Positions 26,584 through 34,598 are shown, counted from the stretch's first letter. The stretch: 64,000 nt of DNA from Bacteroidetes bacterium UBA1312 (GCA_002307135.1 DBTQ01000010.1:55799-119798), one strand, 5' to 3'. Numbers and translations: made by a program. The notes: generated by a model not told the origin, from the letters alone.

Positions 26584-27105
26584 TGTGGCGTTTTTTATTT
26601 CAATCTTGTTCGTTTCACTGTTATATATCATTGTCAAATGTCTGTCCCAATTTAAAAATTCGTCACAGGTAAATTCAAGTTTTTCATTGTCCCACTTTTT
26701 GAATTCAATTATGTCCATTTGAATTGGGCTTTCAATTGGTTCTTTATCTTTTATACTTGTCGTAACTTTTTCAAAGTTGTAATAGTCAGCGAGAATAAAA
26801 TCTCCATTTGGTGCAACTGTTAAGTTTTGATATTGAGGTTGGTCTTCAATGTCAATCAAGTTTTCGGTTTCAATGTCAAGCTGAAATAAATAGTCAGAAG
26901 TCAAAACCAAAACAATTTTATTCTTTGTCGAGATAGCAATTTGTCTTGGAAACCCACGAAATTGTCCGCACCATTCTGAATAGTCGGCATTTGTAAACTT
27001 TATAAAAGTCCAACTTTGAGAATTCCACGCACTTTCGTTGTCGTAAATTCTTTCGGTGTATTCTCCTGAATATGGTTGACTTATTATTTCTGCTTCAATT
27101 ATCAT
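26581..27105 (-). CDS. Hypothetical protein of the last cassette
   Basis: A 174-aa soluble protein of no family I recognise (MIIEAEIISQPYSGEYTERIYDNESAWNSQSW...). Strand-rich stretches such as RQIAISTKNKIVLVLTSDYLFQLDIETENLI followed by LTVAPNGDFILADYYNF look like two blades of a beta-propeller-type repeat, but no full domain is claimed. It has no signal peptide. Its TAA stop lies in the end of attC-like repeat 1, and repeat 2 sits just upstream, so it fills one cassette alone. It may be an immunity or adaptor protein; unknown. Confidence 0.6.
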   Translation of the reverse strand: MIIEAEIISQPYSGEYTERIYDNESAWNSQSWTFIKFTNADYSEWCGQFRGFPRQIAISTKNKIVLVLTSDYLFQLDIETENLIDIEDQPQYQNLTVAPNGDFILADYYNFEKVTTSIKDKEPIESPIQMDIIEFKKWDNEKLEFTCDEFLNWDRHLTMIYNSETNKIEIKNAT

Positions 27106-27133
27106 TCGTGGTGTCGGTCTTTAAAATGCCACA

Positions 27134-27241
27134 TAACGGGCAGGGCTTTGTGCAGGCAGGGATCCCGCCCGAACCAAAGTACAGCAATGCAAATAGCCGA
27201 AGTTTGAACGTTCAGCCCTACTTGCACAAAATCCCATGTTA
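27134..27241 (-). repeat. attC-like inverted repeat 2
   Basis: The ends TAAC (27134-27137) and GTTA (27238-27241) enclose GGGCTTTGTGCA (27143-27154) pairing with TGCACAAAATCCC (27223-27235). Inner sequence shares GTTCAGCCC with the CAGCCCG of repeat 1. It is 108 bp long and lies between two minus-strand genes. Confidence 0.65.
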
Positions 27242-27278
27242 GCGGCATACCCTTTTTGTCGGGGCGATTGGCTATCTT

Positions 27279-27665
27279 TTATGCACCCGAAATTTTATCC
27301 CATTTTTCAGATGAATTCAAATGGTCGTTTATTGTTTTTTTTATTTCTTTTGTTGTTGCTTTTGCGGTAGTTGGTAAGTTTAGTAGTGATGCAACTTTTA
27401 CAAGTTGTTTTTTAGTCAACGTTTTTAATTTCTCATCCGATTGAGAAGGATTGCTTTTGAGTTCAGCAATAAAAGCCTCGTCTATCAAAAGTTTATTGTC
27501 TTGTTCTTTCCTATCAGTAAATGGTGCTGTAACAGAAATCTGAATTCTGCCTCCAAATTTTGAGAGCTTTTCAAAATCATTTTCAGAAAAGTATTCTTGC
27601 AATATAGTTTGCAATTTCTTTGGTAAGTCGTCACCTGGGTTTATAAAAAAATCAAATTTTGGCAT
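27279..27665 (-). CDS. Small partner protein of the cassette ParA
   Basis: A 128-aa protein (MPKFDFFINPGDDLPKKLQTILQEYF...) overlapping the parA-like gene by 14 bp, so probably co-translated. The frame begins with TTG at 27686, but the ATG at 27665 is preferred. The C-terminal part LTKKQLVKVASLLNLPTTAKATTKEIKKTINDHL looks like a SAP- or Rho-N-like helix-hairpin that could bind nucleic acid. It is not a recognisable ParB (no HTH or ParB box). It may be the DNA-binding partner of the ATPase; that is inference from gene order. Confidence 0.6.
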   Translation of the reverse strand: MPKFDFFINPGDDLPKKLQTILQEYFSENDFEKLSKFGGRIQISVTAPFTDRKEQDNKLLIDEAFIAELKSNPSQSDEKLKTLTKKQLVKVASLLNLPTTAKATTKEIKKTINDHLNSSEKWDKISGA

Positions 27666-28617
27666 ATTCGGAAATTCTTTTTTCAATTCGTGATACGAAT
27701 GTCATCATTATTTCGGAAACTGAACGCTGTTCACTTGCGGATTTTTTTAAATCAAACCAAGCTATCTTTTCAGAGCCTTGACTTAAAAACCTTGAAACGA
27801 CATCTAAACGGGGAATACGGGCAATTATTGGGTGTTCTCCAATAATTGCTTTTTCATTTACATCTAAATCTTTACTCACGGCTTTCAGCAAATCAGTTAT
27901 TGCAGTTTGTTGGTTTATAGTACCAAATTCATTTCCTCCTGCACGGTTTACTGCATTAAGTACCACGCCTAACATTCTCGGTTTTTCGTTCTTTGGTATT
28001 TCTCTTACCCAACGTAAAAGTCTGGGCATACCATAAACTGAAATTTTATCTGGAATTGTAACAGTCAAAAAATAACTACAGGCACGAAGCATTGCTTGTG
28101 TCAAATACATTTTGTTTGGTGGGCAATCAACAAGAATGTAATCAAAGTCCTTAAAGCTGTTAAGCATGTTTCTACAGTAACCAAAAAGCATATCGGCTGT
28201 TCTATCATTTTCTACAATTGCCTTTGTTATCTCAATGTCCAACTCGTCAACATTAAATGCTCCTTTGATAATTTTTAAAGTTTTTGGTGCAAACTTATCT
28301 GGCACATCATCAATATACTCCTGAAATTTTACTTTTTTGATATTGTGCCATTTGTTTGGTGTAACTAAATGATAAATTGTAAAATCAGTTTTGTCAACCT
28401 TTGCAGGCTCAAATCCAACTGCTAATGACAAACTACATTGAGGGTCTATGTCAAACAGTAAAACTCTGTTTCCTTTATTAGCAAGATAATAACCTAATAA
28501 AGTAGTAATCGTAGTTTTGCCAACTCCTCCTTTGTAGTTTGAAATACAAATTGATTTTGGATGCTTGTCAATTGTCAATGCGTCAAATTGTTTTTTCAGA
28601 GTTTCTGGTATGTCCAT
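27652..28617 (-). CDS. ParA-type ATPase in a cassette
   Basis: A 321-aa ParA/MinD-family ATPase. The deviant Walker A NYKGGVGKTTITTLLGYYL, the switch LLFDIDPQCSLS and the DYILVDCPPNKMYLTQ block are intact. Such proteins position plasmids, chromosomes or protein clusters through ATP-driven DNA binding. Here it stands with one small partner inside a unit bounded by attC-like repeats, with no replication gene or ParB nearby. It could stabilise or position cargo, or serve a defence role. Family certain, task unknown. Confidence 0.85.
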   Translation of the reverse strand: MDIPETLKKQFDALTIDKHPKSICISNYKGGVGKTTITTLLGYYLANKGNRVLLFDIDPQCSLSLAVGFEPAKVDKTDFTIYHLVTPNKWHNIKKVKFQEYIDDVPDKFAPKTLKIIKGAFNVDELDIEITKAIVENDRTADMLFGYCRNMLNSFKDFDYILVDCPPNKMYLTQAMLRACSYFLTVTIPDKISVYGMPRLLRWVREIPKNEKPRMLGVVLNAVNRAGGNEFGTINQQTAITDLLKAVSKDLDVNEKAIIGEHPIIARIPRLDVVSRFLSQGSEKIAWFDLKKSASEQRSVSEIMMTFVSRIEKRISEYAKI

Positions 28618-28663
28618 AATTATTTTTTTGTCTGTTAGTTGGGGGTATGTCTTATAATTGTGC

Positions 28664-28788
28664 TTACGGTTTCGGGCTTTACGTTAGTGGGCTTTGGGAA
28701 CACTCATCTGCCTGCCAGCACCAATGTTTATTAATTGCTCAAATTTTTCTATTCGTACTATCCGCCATTAACGCAAAACCCTTGGTGG
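28664..28788 (-). repeat. attC-like inverted repeat 3 (degenerate ends)
   Basis: GGGCTTTACGTTAGTGGGC (28674-28692) pairs with GCCATTAACGCAAAACCC (28764-28781). The ends are degenerate: TTAC on the low side, and GGTG where the others have GTTA. It shows the same GGG-TTTTGCGT arm type as repeats 1, 2 and 4, and lies between the parA-like gene and the CD-NTase gene. Confidence 0.5.
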
Positions 28789-28814
28789 CTGGGCTTTTCT
28801 GCTTGGTCTGTCTA

Positions 28815-29615
28815 TTATGTCAAGGTTACACCCAAAATTCTGCACACAACTTCAATCGCTTTTTCTTGATTGTCTCTTTCAAGATATTCTTTAATCCAAT
28901 TTCCATTATTTCGTAATGTTTCAATTTTTTTAGCTTGATAGTCTGGCAAGTTATAAGTCGGCAGTTTGTCAATTGCATAAAGAAAACCTGTTTGATAATT
29001 GTCATTAGTGAAATTCATATCTGCAATTATTTGTTCAAGTTCAAATGTCGCGTACGGATAGCCATTAAAAGCATTCCAACACTTCATTAGTCTAACAATT
29101 GGTTTAACAATTGAAGCATACTTATTATTTGATGCTGTTAGTTTTTCACTAAATCCTTTTGGGTCTGTGTCCATCCAAGACCCATTTTTATTTGGTATTT
29201 GATAAGTTGTCGACCAAAAGCTATTTGATTGTCTGCAAGGAACAAGGTCAAATTTGATATTACTCATTTCAAGTACAACGGATGGATGGTCTTTTAAAAC
29301 TGTTGTTGTTGGATACTTTGCTGCTGCAAATCGTTTTAATTGATTTCTGTATGTTTCTGGTGTAAATTCGTTTTGGGCTTGGTTGAAAACAATTAAGACG
29401 TCAATGTCAGAACTTTCATCAAATTTTCTTGGTAAAATTGTATCTCTTTTGAATGAACCAAAAACAAGAATTTCACTGACGCCTGCACCAAAGTAAGCTT
29501 TGATGTTAGATTTAAAATTGACTATTTTTAGTTCAATGTATTCTCTTTCCTTTGAACCGTATTTAATAAAAAGGTCTTCGGATATTTTTTGCAGTCTGTA
29601 ATTAATTGTCGCCAT
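28815..29615 (-). CDS. CBASS CD-NTase (SMODS-type nucleotidyltransferase)
   Basis: A 266-aa nucleotidyltransferase of the DNA polymerase beta superfamily, SMODS type. The active site has VFGSFKRDT (Gly53-Ser54), the metal pair Asp70-x-Asp72 in SSDIDVLIVF, and the third acid Asp123 in KFDLVPCRQ. CD-NTases make cyclic oligonucleotides when phage infection is sensed, and the product activates an effector. The effector gene is 2 bp upstream (S-4TM). No accessory Cap2/Cap3 genes are present, so it is a minimal type I CBASS. The product nucleotide is not predictable here. Confidence 0.85.
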   Translation of the reverse strand: MATINYRLQKISEDLFIKYGSKEREYIELKIVNFKSNIKAYFGAGVSEILVFGSFKRDTILPRKFDESSDIDVLIVFNQAQNEFTPETYRNQLKRFAAAKYPTTTVLKDHPSVVLEMSNIKFDLVPCRQSNSFWSTTYQIPNKNGSWMDTDPKGFSEKLTASNNKYASIVKPIVRLMKCWNAFNGYPYATFELEQIIADMNFTNDNYQTGFLYAIDKLPTYNLPDYQAKKIETLRNNGNWIKEYLERDNQEKAIEVVCRILGVTLT

Positions 29616-29617
29616 TC

Positions 29618-30397
29618 CTAAGAAATGTTATATTTTATTTTTAGTTGTTCCCAAGCGGTAGTCAATGGTTGGTTGTTTTTTTTGAAAACATTTTCTGAAA
29701 TACCTGCGTTAATTTTACTGTGTAAAGTTTCATACTGAAGCCAATACCTGAAAACAAATGCTTGATATTTCATAGTGTCTATCTTGAACTCTGCATTTTG
29801 AAATAGCGTTATCCAAGTGTCTTGAATTTGTGAAAGTCTATTCAATAAAATGAAGTGTTTAATTAATGTCCCCAAAATATTTGCTGAAAAAAGTGCTTGT
29901 AAAACTGACAAAGCAAAAGGGACTTCCTTAAAACCATAAAATGCCAAAACTATCATCGTCAAAAACATTAAAATTGGAATTATGATTTTAGAAATAGTAG
30001 TAGCCTTAACTAATGAATATGTAAAAAAACAATTTTCAAACAGATTAACAGATGCTTTGTAAAGTCCCTTATTTAAATGGTCATTGTCGTAATAACCTAC
30101 AGAATTTTTAGTTGCGAATGCAGACCCAAATGAGTTGTCGATGAAGTCATCTCTCCGTTTATTGTCTGCTTGAGGGATTAAAATGAACTCGTTAATAATT
30201 TCTATGCAAAAGAATAAACTAATGCCAATGATGTTAAGAATATTTATCGTGTCAATTATGTGTCCCTGTTCACAATATGTCTTAAAAATAACAGGTGCAA
30301 TTGAGAAAACTAAAATTACCCAAAATATAAATCGTCCAACCGCTTCAAGTCTATTGATGATTTTGAATAAGTCATATTGGGGTGCATAGTCTGCCAT
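29618..30397 (-). CDS. CBASS effector, S-4TM family pore-forming protein
   Basis: A 259-aa membrane protein with four transmembrane helices at about 22-40, 52-73, 135-155 and 160-180. The conserved RRDDFIDNSFG motif (81-91) follows TM2 and NLFENCFFTYSLVKATT comes before TM3, matching the SMODS-associating 4TM family. It is predicted to oligomerise and break the inner membrane when the CD-NTase signal binds, ending the phage cycle by cell death. It is translated directly before the CD-NTase, and the two genes fill one cassette between attC-like repeats 3 and 4. Confidence 0.8.
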   Translation of the reverse strand: MADYAPQYDLFKIINRLEAVGRFIFWVILVFSIAPVIFKTYCEQGHIIDTINILNIIGISLFFCIEIINEFILIPQADNKRRDDFIDNSFGSAFATKNSVGYYDNDHLNKGLYKASVNLFENCFFTYSLVKATTISKIIIPILMFLTMIVLAFYGFKEVPFALSVLQALFSANILGTLIKHFILLNRLSQIQDTWITLFQNAEFKIDTMKYQAFVFRYWLQYETLHSKINAGISENVFKKNNQPLTTAWEQLKIKYNIS

Positions 30398-30434
30398 AAA
30401 TTATTTTTATCTGTGAAGTCTTTTGGGTGTCACG

Positions 30435-30567
30435 TAGCCTTGCCTCTATTGGGGCTTTGCGAAGAAGCGGATTTAGAAGCACAAAGGTTCGTTTTAATAC
30501 AAATGTTTATTAGAATTCCAAATGTTCAATTTAGCACCGAACCCGCTTTTTTGCAGAACCCCTGTTA
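30435..30567 (-). repeat. attC-like inverted repeat 4
   Basis: GGGGCTTTGCGAAGAAGCGG (30451-30470) pairs with CCCGCTTTTTTGCAGAACCCC (30542-30562). The GTTA core is at 30564-30567, and the other end is degenerate (TAGC). The stop of the next minus-strand gene, read as TGCTAACAG, lies inside the core. Confidence 0.6.
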
Positions 30568-31392
30568 GCAGTAGGTTTTATTCATTTCAATTTTCCAAAT
30601 TCCTGCTGCGTGTGTTTTTACGTTTTCAAGTCCACCTGATGTAATGGCAATACACTTTGTTTTAATTTTAATTGTGTCCGTGTAAGTATTTTTTTGGGTG
30701 TCTCTTATGTGATAACTCTCTTGAAAAGGCTTTAACCCAAAAATTTCGTTGTCAGTTTTATTAAATTCTATTACTTTTTCTTCGCCTGTCTTGAAACCGA
30801 ACCAATCCTTGTAAATACCGTCTGGCTTCCATTCTGTTGCTTGCAAATCATTAGAACTTGTCAGTTGTGTTGTGGATTGTTGTTTGGTTTGCACTGTGTT
30901 TTTGTTGCCATTCATTGTTGTTGGCTTATTTTGCTGTCCTACAAAATAGGTTTTAAAATCTTCGTATTTACCACACATTAAAAAATAGCAGTCTTTACTG
31001 CCCCAAAAATTATAATAGGCAAGTCTAACAACATCGTCAAAAACGCGTTGATGTTCGTCACTATGTTCTTCGTTCGTTCTGCTTTTTGCAAGTTTAAATT
31101 CAAAAACTTCTTTCAATTTTGTGTCGTCTTTTTCGATTTCAGTTTTTGAACTGTTTTCTTCAAAGATTACTAAGTCTATTTTTTTACTTTTAAAAATCGG
31201 ATGAAGTTGTTCAAGGACAATTCTGTCAATACAAACGCCTTTTGAAGTAATTGTGTCGGCAATAGGATACCTTAAACTCGCTTCGTGTATGAGTTGGTCT
31301 CTGCCAATTTTAAATTGATATCCTAACCAATAACAAACCGCTTCCACTATAGCGTTGCTATAGTCGTTATTTTCTGCTACTGTGTTCGTCAT
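30565..31392 (-). CDS. PD-(D/E)XK nuclease-like protein of the first cassette
   Basis: A 275-aa protein. IDLVIFEE followed about 20 residues later by VFEFKLAKS gives the D...(E)xK pattern of PD-(D/E)XK nucleases, and helices before it (AIVEAVCYWLGYQFKIGRDQLIHEAS) fit the usual N-terminal helix. A long polar linker with TTMNGNKNTVQTKQQSTTQ leads to a C-terminal part with KPDGIYKDWFGFKTGEEKVIEFN. Its ATG shares one base with the stop of the 99-aa gene upstream (TAATG), so the two are coupled. Nuclease activity is inferred; toxin or anti-phage action is possible. Confidence 0.55.
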   Translation of the reverse strand: MTNTVAENNDYSNAIVEAVCYWLGYQFKIGRDQLIHEASLRYPIADTITSKGVCIDRIVLEQLHPIFKSKKIDLVIFEENSSKTEIEKDDTKLKEVFEFKLAKSRTNEEHSDEHQRVFDDVVRLAYYNFWGSKDCYFLMCGKYEDFKTYFVGQQNKPTTMNGNKNTVQTKQQSTTQLTSSNDLQATEWKPDGIYKDWFGFKTGEEKVIEFNKTDNEIFGLKPFQESYHIRDTQKNTYTDTIKIKTKCIAITSGGLENVKTHAAGIWKIEMNKTYC

Positions 31393-31691
31393 TATGATTT
31401 ATTTGATGATTTTAGTCTGTCGGTATTGGGGTCAAATTGCCTTTGTTCCATACTGTTGATGTTGTTAAGAATTACACGCATCCAAGGGTTGTCTAAATTT
31501 GCGTCTATAAGTTCGTGATAGCCATTATTCTCAACATAAATATGAACGGCATAGTCTAATACCTTTTTGGGGTCTGCACTGCCTGTATAAATTAAAACAG
31601 CAATTTTACCTTTTTGACTATTTGGCAAGTCATATTCGGCTTCGTTAATCGAAAGCCCTATAATTTTTTCCAATTCTTTATTTTGTTCCAT
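31392..31691 (-). CDS. Small hypothetical protein coupled to the nuclease-like gene
   Basis: A 99-aa acidic soluble protein (MEQNKELEKIIGLSINEAEYDLPNSQKGKIAVLIYTGSADP...) without recognised domain. Its stop overlaps the start of the 275-aa gene by one base, so both are co-translated. It lies at the outer edge of the cassette array. The order small gene then larger nuclease-like gene resembles an antitoxin-toxin or sensor-effector pair, but nothing in the sequence proves it. Confidence 0.55.
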   Translation of the reverse strand: MEQNKELEKIIGLSINEAEYDLPNSQKGKIAVLIYTGSADPKKVLDYAVHIYVENNGYHELIDANLDNPWMRVILNNINSMEQRQFDPNTDRLKSSNKS

Positions 31692-31720
31692 TGTCTATGA
31701 TTTGTCTTTTTTAAACTTAC

Positions 31721-31755
31721 CGCCAACTCATAAATAGACGCAATCGTCCATTTAT
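31721..31755. repeat. Cassette-edge core and hairpin, possible attI or att remnant
   Basis: CGCCAAC at 31721 (GTTGGCG on the minus strand) is a core-like sequence 30 bp upstream of the 99-aa gene start. It is followed by an 11-bp hairpin ATAAATAGACG/CGTCCATTTAT with a 4-nt loop and then CCACATAAGG, which resembles the outer end of repeats 1 and 2. Could be an attI or a worn attC. Confidence 0.35.
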
Positions 31756-31844
31756 ACCACATAAGGCAAATTGGTGATAATTATTTATGATTAATCAATT
31801 GTATATTTTATGATATAGAACAAACCTACACATACCTATCTTAC

Positions 31845-31911
31845 AAAAGTGAGGAAATTTCCACGACTTTTTAGATTTTTTTGTTAATGTGGAAATGTTT
31901 AATATTATAAG
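31845..31911 (+). repeat. Dispersed repeat, copy 1
   Basis: About 65 bp nearly identical to 43118-43180: AAAAGTGAGGAAATTTCC, then ACGACT, a T-rich stretch, TTGTTAATGT and GGAAAT. It contains a GGAAATTTCC palindrome and an ATTTCCAC/GTGGAAAT pair. The surrounding 31692-31982 stretch has no gene. Confidence 0.75.
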
Positions 31912-31982
31912 CAGCAGTTGCCATAGTGTTGCCCTCTGTTTGGGGTGTAATTAACCTGTGTACTATAATATGCAGCTATTGC

Positions 31983-33062
31983 TTAACCTCCATATCGTTC
32001 ATTGAGCGCATCAAATAGAATGTCGATGCCTTGTTCTGTATCTGCTGTCTGTGCATTGGTAAAGAAAATAAACGCTCTGTCGAGGTCTTTGCAGATATAG
32101 ACTTCGGTAAAGAAGGTACCGGGGTTGCCTTTGTGAAATGAATATTTAAAATGATTATCCTCATCGACATACCAATTCCAGCCAAAAGAAAAGTCCGGTA
32201 AGCCATAATGCATATTATTGAATGCAGCTGCGCTCAGCAATTTAGATTGCCCTGAAAGTCCTTGCAATTGCAACTGAACAAATTTGATATAATCGGGTAG
32301 GCTCACATTGAGGTTACCGGCTGATGACAGCCAATTGAGTTTATAATTTTGACTCGGAGCCTCGGGTTGGAGCGCTTCATTGTGTCCCCAGGTTTGATTC
32401 GTGTCTTTGCAGTTGGGTTGGCCAAATTCAAAGTGGATAGCCAATTGCTTGCCCAATTCCTGTATGAATGTTTTATAATCTTTTCCTGTAGCTTTTTCGA
32501 GCATCAGGCCGGCAGCTACATAGCTGGGGTTAGACCAATAAATTGTTTTGGTTTCGGCAACAGGTGCTTGTTTCAATACCCAGGCTACAAAAGCATAACG
32601 TTGTTGTTGCTCGTTGCCTTTTATTTCTTGCGCCAGAGGTTCATTATTGGTATAAGTCCAGCTCATCAATGGCACACGAAAAGTCAACAAATCTTGTAAC
32701 GTCATTGCATAATATGCCGGATTGCTTGTGGCTTTTAATTCCGGATACAGGTCAAAAAATTTAGTGTCCCATTTGAGCTTTCCTTGTTGTACCAAGAGGG
32801 TAGCGATATAGCTCGTTACAGTCTTGGTATTAGAGCCGATTCTAAAACGATCGCTTAATTGTGCTTTTAAGTGGGTATTGATTTTTTTATAACCAAGCGC
32901 ATGTAGTTCCAATATTTTATGTGCAGACACTACTGCATAATTGAGCTCAGGAATATGATAAGCCCTCCTGATACTATCGGCAAAAGAAGCCATAGACTGG
33001 CATTGGGCAGATGATGCGCCTAAAAGACAAATAATAAATAGGGTAGTAACTTTACGGTGCAT
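31983..33062 (-). CDS. Serine hydrolase, beta-lactamase (class C-like) family
   Basis: A 359-aa exported serine hydrolase (signal MHRKVTTLFIICLLGASSAQC). The SxxK nucleophile is in GSNTKTV, the second motif appears as WSNPSY (YxN region), and the third as YSFHKGNPG (HxG in place of KTG). This family includes esterases, peptidases and true beta-lactamases; substrate is not clear. The ATG at 33062 overlaps the lactonase stop by 11 bp, so the genes are coupled. The TTG-like start at 33080 is less likely. Confidence 0.82.
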   Translation of the reverse strand: MHRKVTTLFIICLLGASSAQCQSMASFADSIRRAYHIPELNYAVVSAHKILELHALGYKKINTHLKAQLSDRFRIGSNTKTVTSYIATLLVQQGKLKWDTKFFDLYPELKATSNPAYYAMTLQDLLTFRVPLMSWTYTNNEPLAQEIKGNEQQQRYAFVAWVLKQAPVAETKTIYWSNPSYVAAGLMLEKATGKDYKTFIQELGKQLAIHFEFGQPNCKDTNQTWGHNEALQPEAPSQNYKLNWLSSAGNLNVSLPDYIKFVQLQLQGLSGQSKLLSAAAFNNMHYGLPDFSFGWNWYVDEDNHFKYSFHKGNPGTFFTEVYICKDLDRAFIFFTNAQTADTEQGIDILFDALNERYGG

Positions 33063-34191
33063 AGTGTTTGATTTGTACACAAGACGGGTTGCGTACTTTA
33101 ATGGTTTTACCCGTTTTTTTTAATAATCCTGTTTGAGCATTTCGTTTAAACACTATTACATTGCCACTAATCTGATTGGCTACAATCAGAAATTGGCCAC
33201 TCGCATCAATAGCAAAAATGCGTGGATGACGACCATAAGTGCTTTGATAAGCAATAGGCATCAATGTTCCATTGGTAGCAATCGAAAAGATGGCAATATT
33301 ATTTTCATCACCCCTGTTGGATGCGTAAAGAAAATGCCCATCGGGCGAAATATGAATATCGGCACTCTCAAAACCAGACTGAAGCTCGGGTGTATGTGTA
33401 GCTATTCTTTGAATACTATCAAGATGCCCATGTTCATAATGATAAACAGAAACCATACCTGCAAGCTCTTCAATACAATAAGCAAAATGCCCATTGAGAT
33501 GAAAGGTGAAATGTCTTGGACCACTGCCTAAAGAAGTAGATATAAATGAAGGCTGAGTTTCGCTCAATGGCGCTGTAGCTGAAGCATCAAAGCGATAGCA
33601 CCTGATTTTATCTGCACCCAAATCGGGCAAAAATAGATAATCGTCGTTCGGCGAAAAAACAGCTGCATGTATATGCGAACGGTCCTGGCGTTCGGTATTG
33701 ATGCTCCCTTCAGTATAAGCAAAATGTTGTACCGGTGGGTTGATGCTTCCGTCTGCTGCTATGGGGTATACAGAAAGACTACCTTCGGTATAGTTGCCAT
33801 TGACGAGCCATCGCCCGTTTTGATGAACACTGAGGTACACCGGATTTTCGCCACCGCTTTTCTGGCTGTTTAAGTAGGTCAGTGTTTTATGCCGCGCATC
33901 AAATTCAAAGCTGCTTACAGCGCCGGCTCCGGGCGTTTTGCTTTCTGTACAGGCATATACATATCTGCCATTGGGCGATAATGTGAGATACGATGGATTA
34001 AGAATATTTCGGGAACTGATGACCTTTTTTAAATGACCAGTTGTGGTATCTAATTCATAAACTGAAATACCTTCTTTAGTCTTATCCCAATTGTAAGAGC
34101 CTATAAACACAAAATCCTGTTGCGCATATAATCGGGCGCAAGCAAGCAGAAGGGCTATGAGCATAGCCAATACTTTAGTCAACTGTGGCAA
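33052..34191 (-). CDS. Lactonase family seven-bladed beta-propeller protein, exported
   Basis: A 379-aa protein of the 6-phosphogluconolactonase (Pgl, DUF3748-like beta-propeller) family. An N-terminal hydrophobic signal ends near LYAQ. The repeats NPSYLTLSPNGRYVYACTE, NPVYLSVHQNGRWLVNGNY, GPRHFTFHLNGHFAYCIEEL, ISPDGHFLYASNRG and HPRIFAIDASGQFLIVANQ are blade cores. Because it is exported, a role on sugar lactones outside the cytoplasm is more likely than in the pentose pathway. The start used is TTG at 34191; an ATG at 34164 would leave a signal with no positive charge. Confidence 0.83.
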   Translation of the reverse strand: MPQLTKVLAMLIALLLACARLYAQQDFVFIGSYNWDKTKEGISVYELDTTTGHLKKVISSRNILNPSYLTLSPNGRYVYACTESKTPGAGAVSSFEFDARHKTLTYLNSQKSGGENPVYLSVHQNGRWLVNGNYTEGSLSVYPIAADGSINPPVQHFAYTEGSINTERQDRSHIHAAVFSPNDDYLFLPDLGADKIRCYRFDASATAPLSETQPSFISTSLGSGPRHFTFHLNGHFAYCIEELAGMVSVYHYEHGHLDSIQRIATHTPELQSGFESADIHISPDGHFLYASNRGDENNIAIFSIATNGTLMPIAYQSTYGRHPRIFAIDASGQFLIVANQISGNVIVFKRNAQTGLLKKTGKTIKVRNPSCVQIKHYAP

Positions 34192-34214
34192 TAACTAGGC
34201 GTTAATTATACAGG

Positions 34215-34571
34215 TCAGGAATACATCACAAACACTTTTGTTACTTTTCCCTGTTCGTTAAAAAACATATTTTCAACAGACTTTCTTCCGGTAGCAGTAT
34301 TCAAATAATAAATGGACAAACTGTCGATACCGGTTAATACATCTATTATTTTAAACTCAAGGTCGGGAATCAATTGCAGCCCCATGGTCCAATAGATACG
34401 TATGGCTGCTTTCCCTTTCAATATACCTTGACTCTCCGGTTGTATTTTGAGCGCCATTGGTGTTTCTATAGAGAAGTCATCCGTATAATGATTCAATACA
34501 CGATCCAAATCGTGGGAGTTCCACGACGCAACCCATTCCTCTGCAAAATGTTGTGCAAATTCCGATGTCAT
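34215..34571 (-). CDS. Nuclear transport factor 2 (SnoaL-like) family protein
   Basis: A 118-aa small cone-shaped fold protein: the helix FAQHFAEEWVASWNSHDLDRVLNHYTDDFSIETP is typical, followed by ILKGKAAIRIYWTMGLQLIPDLEFKI. Enzymes and ligand-binding proteins of many kinds share it, so no substrate is given. It lies in a minus-strand run with the DinB protein and the lactonase. Confidence 0.82.
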   Translation of the reverse strand: MTSEFAQHFAEEWVASWNSHDLDRVLNHYTDDFSIETPMALKIQPESQGILKGKAAIRIYWTMGLQLIPDLEFKIIDVLTGIDSLSIYYLNTATGRKSVENMFFNEQGKVTKVFVMYS

Positions 34572-34598
34572 ATTTCAATATTTGAGGGTACGCTGTAC

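Noticed and set aside
28647..28916. 89-aa plus-strand frame over repeat 3
   Set aside because: It crosses the hairpin and the end of the CD-NTase gene; its hydrophobic look comes from the T-rich repeat.
30377..30568. 63-aa plus-strand frame across attC-like repeat 4
   Set aside because: It is an accidental frame through the inverted repeat and has no family features.
26400..31900. Integron integrase inside the cassette region
   Set aside because: All frames were read; no tyrosine recombinase motif (R..HxxR..Y) was found in the window.
31983..33062. True antibiotic-resistance beta-lactamase
   Set aside because: The third motif is HKG rather than KTG and the family is mostly esterases or peptidases; no resistance claim is made.
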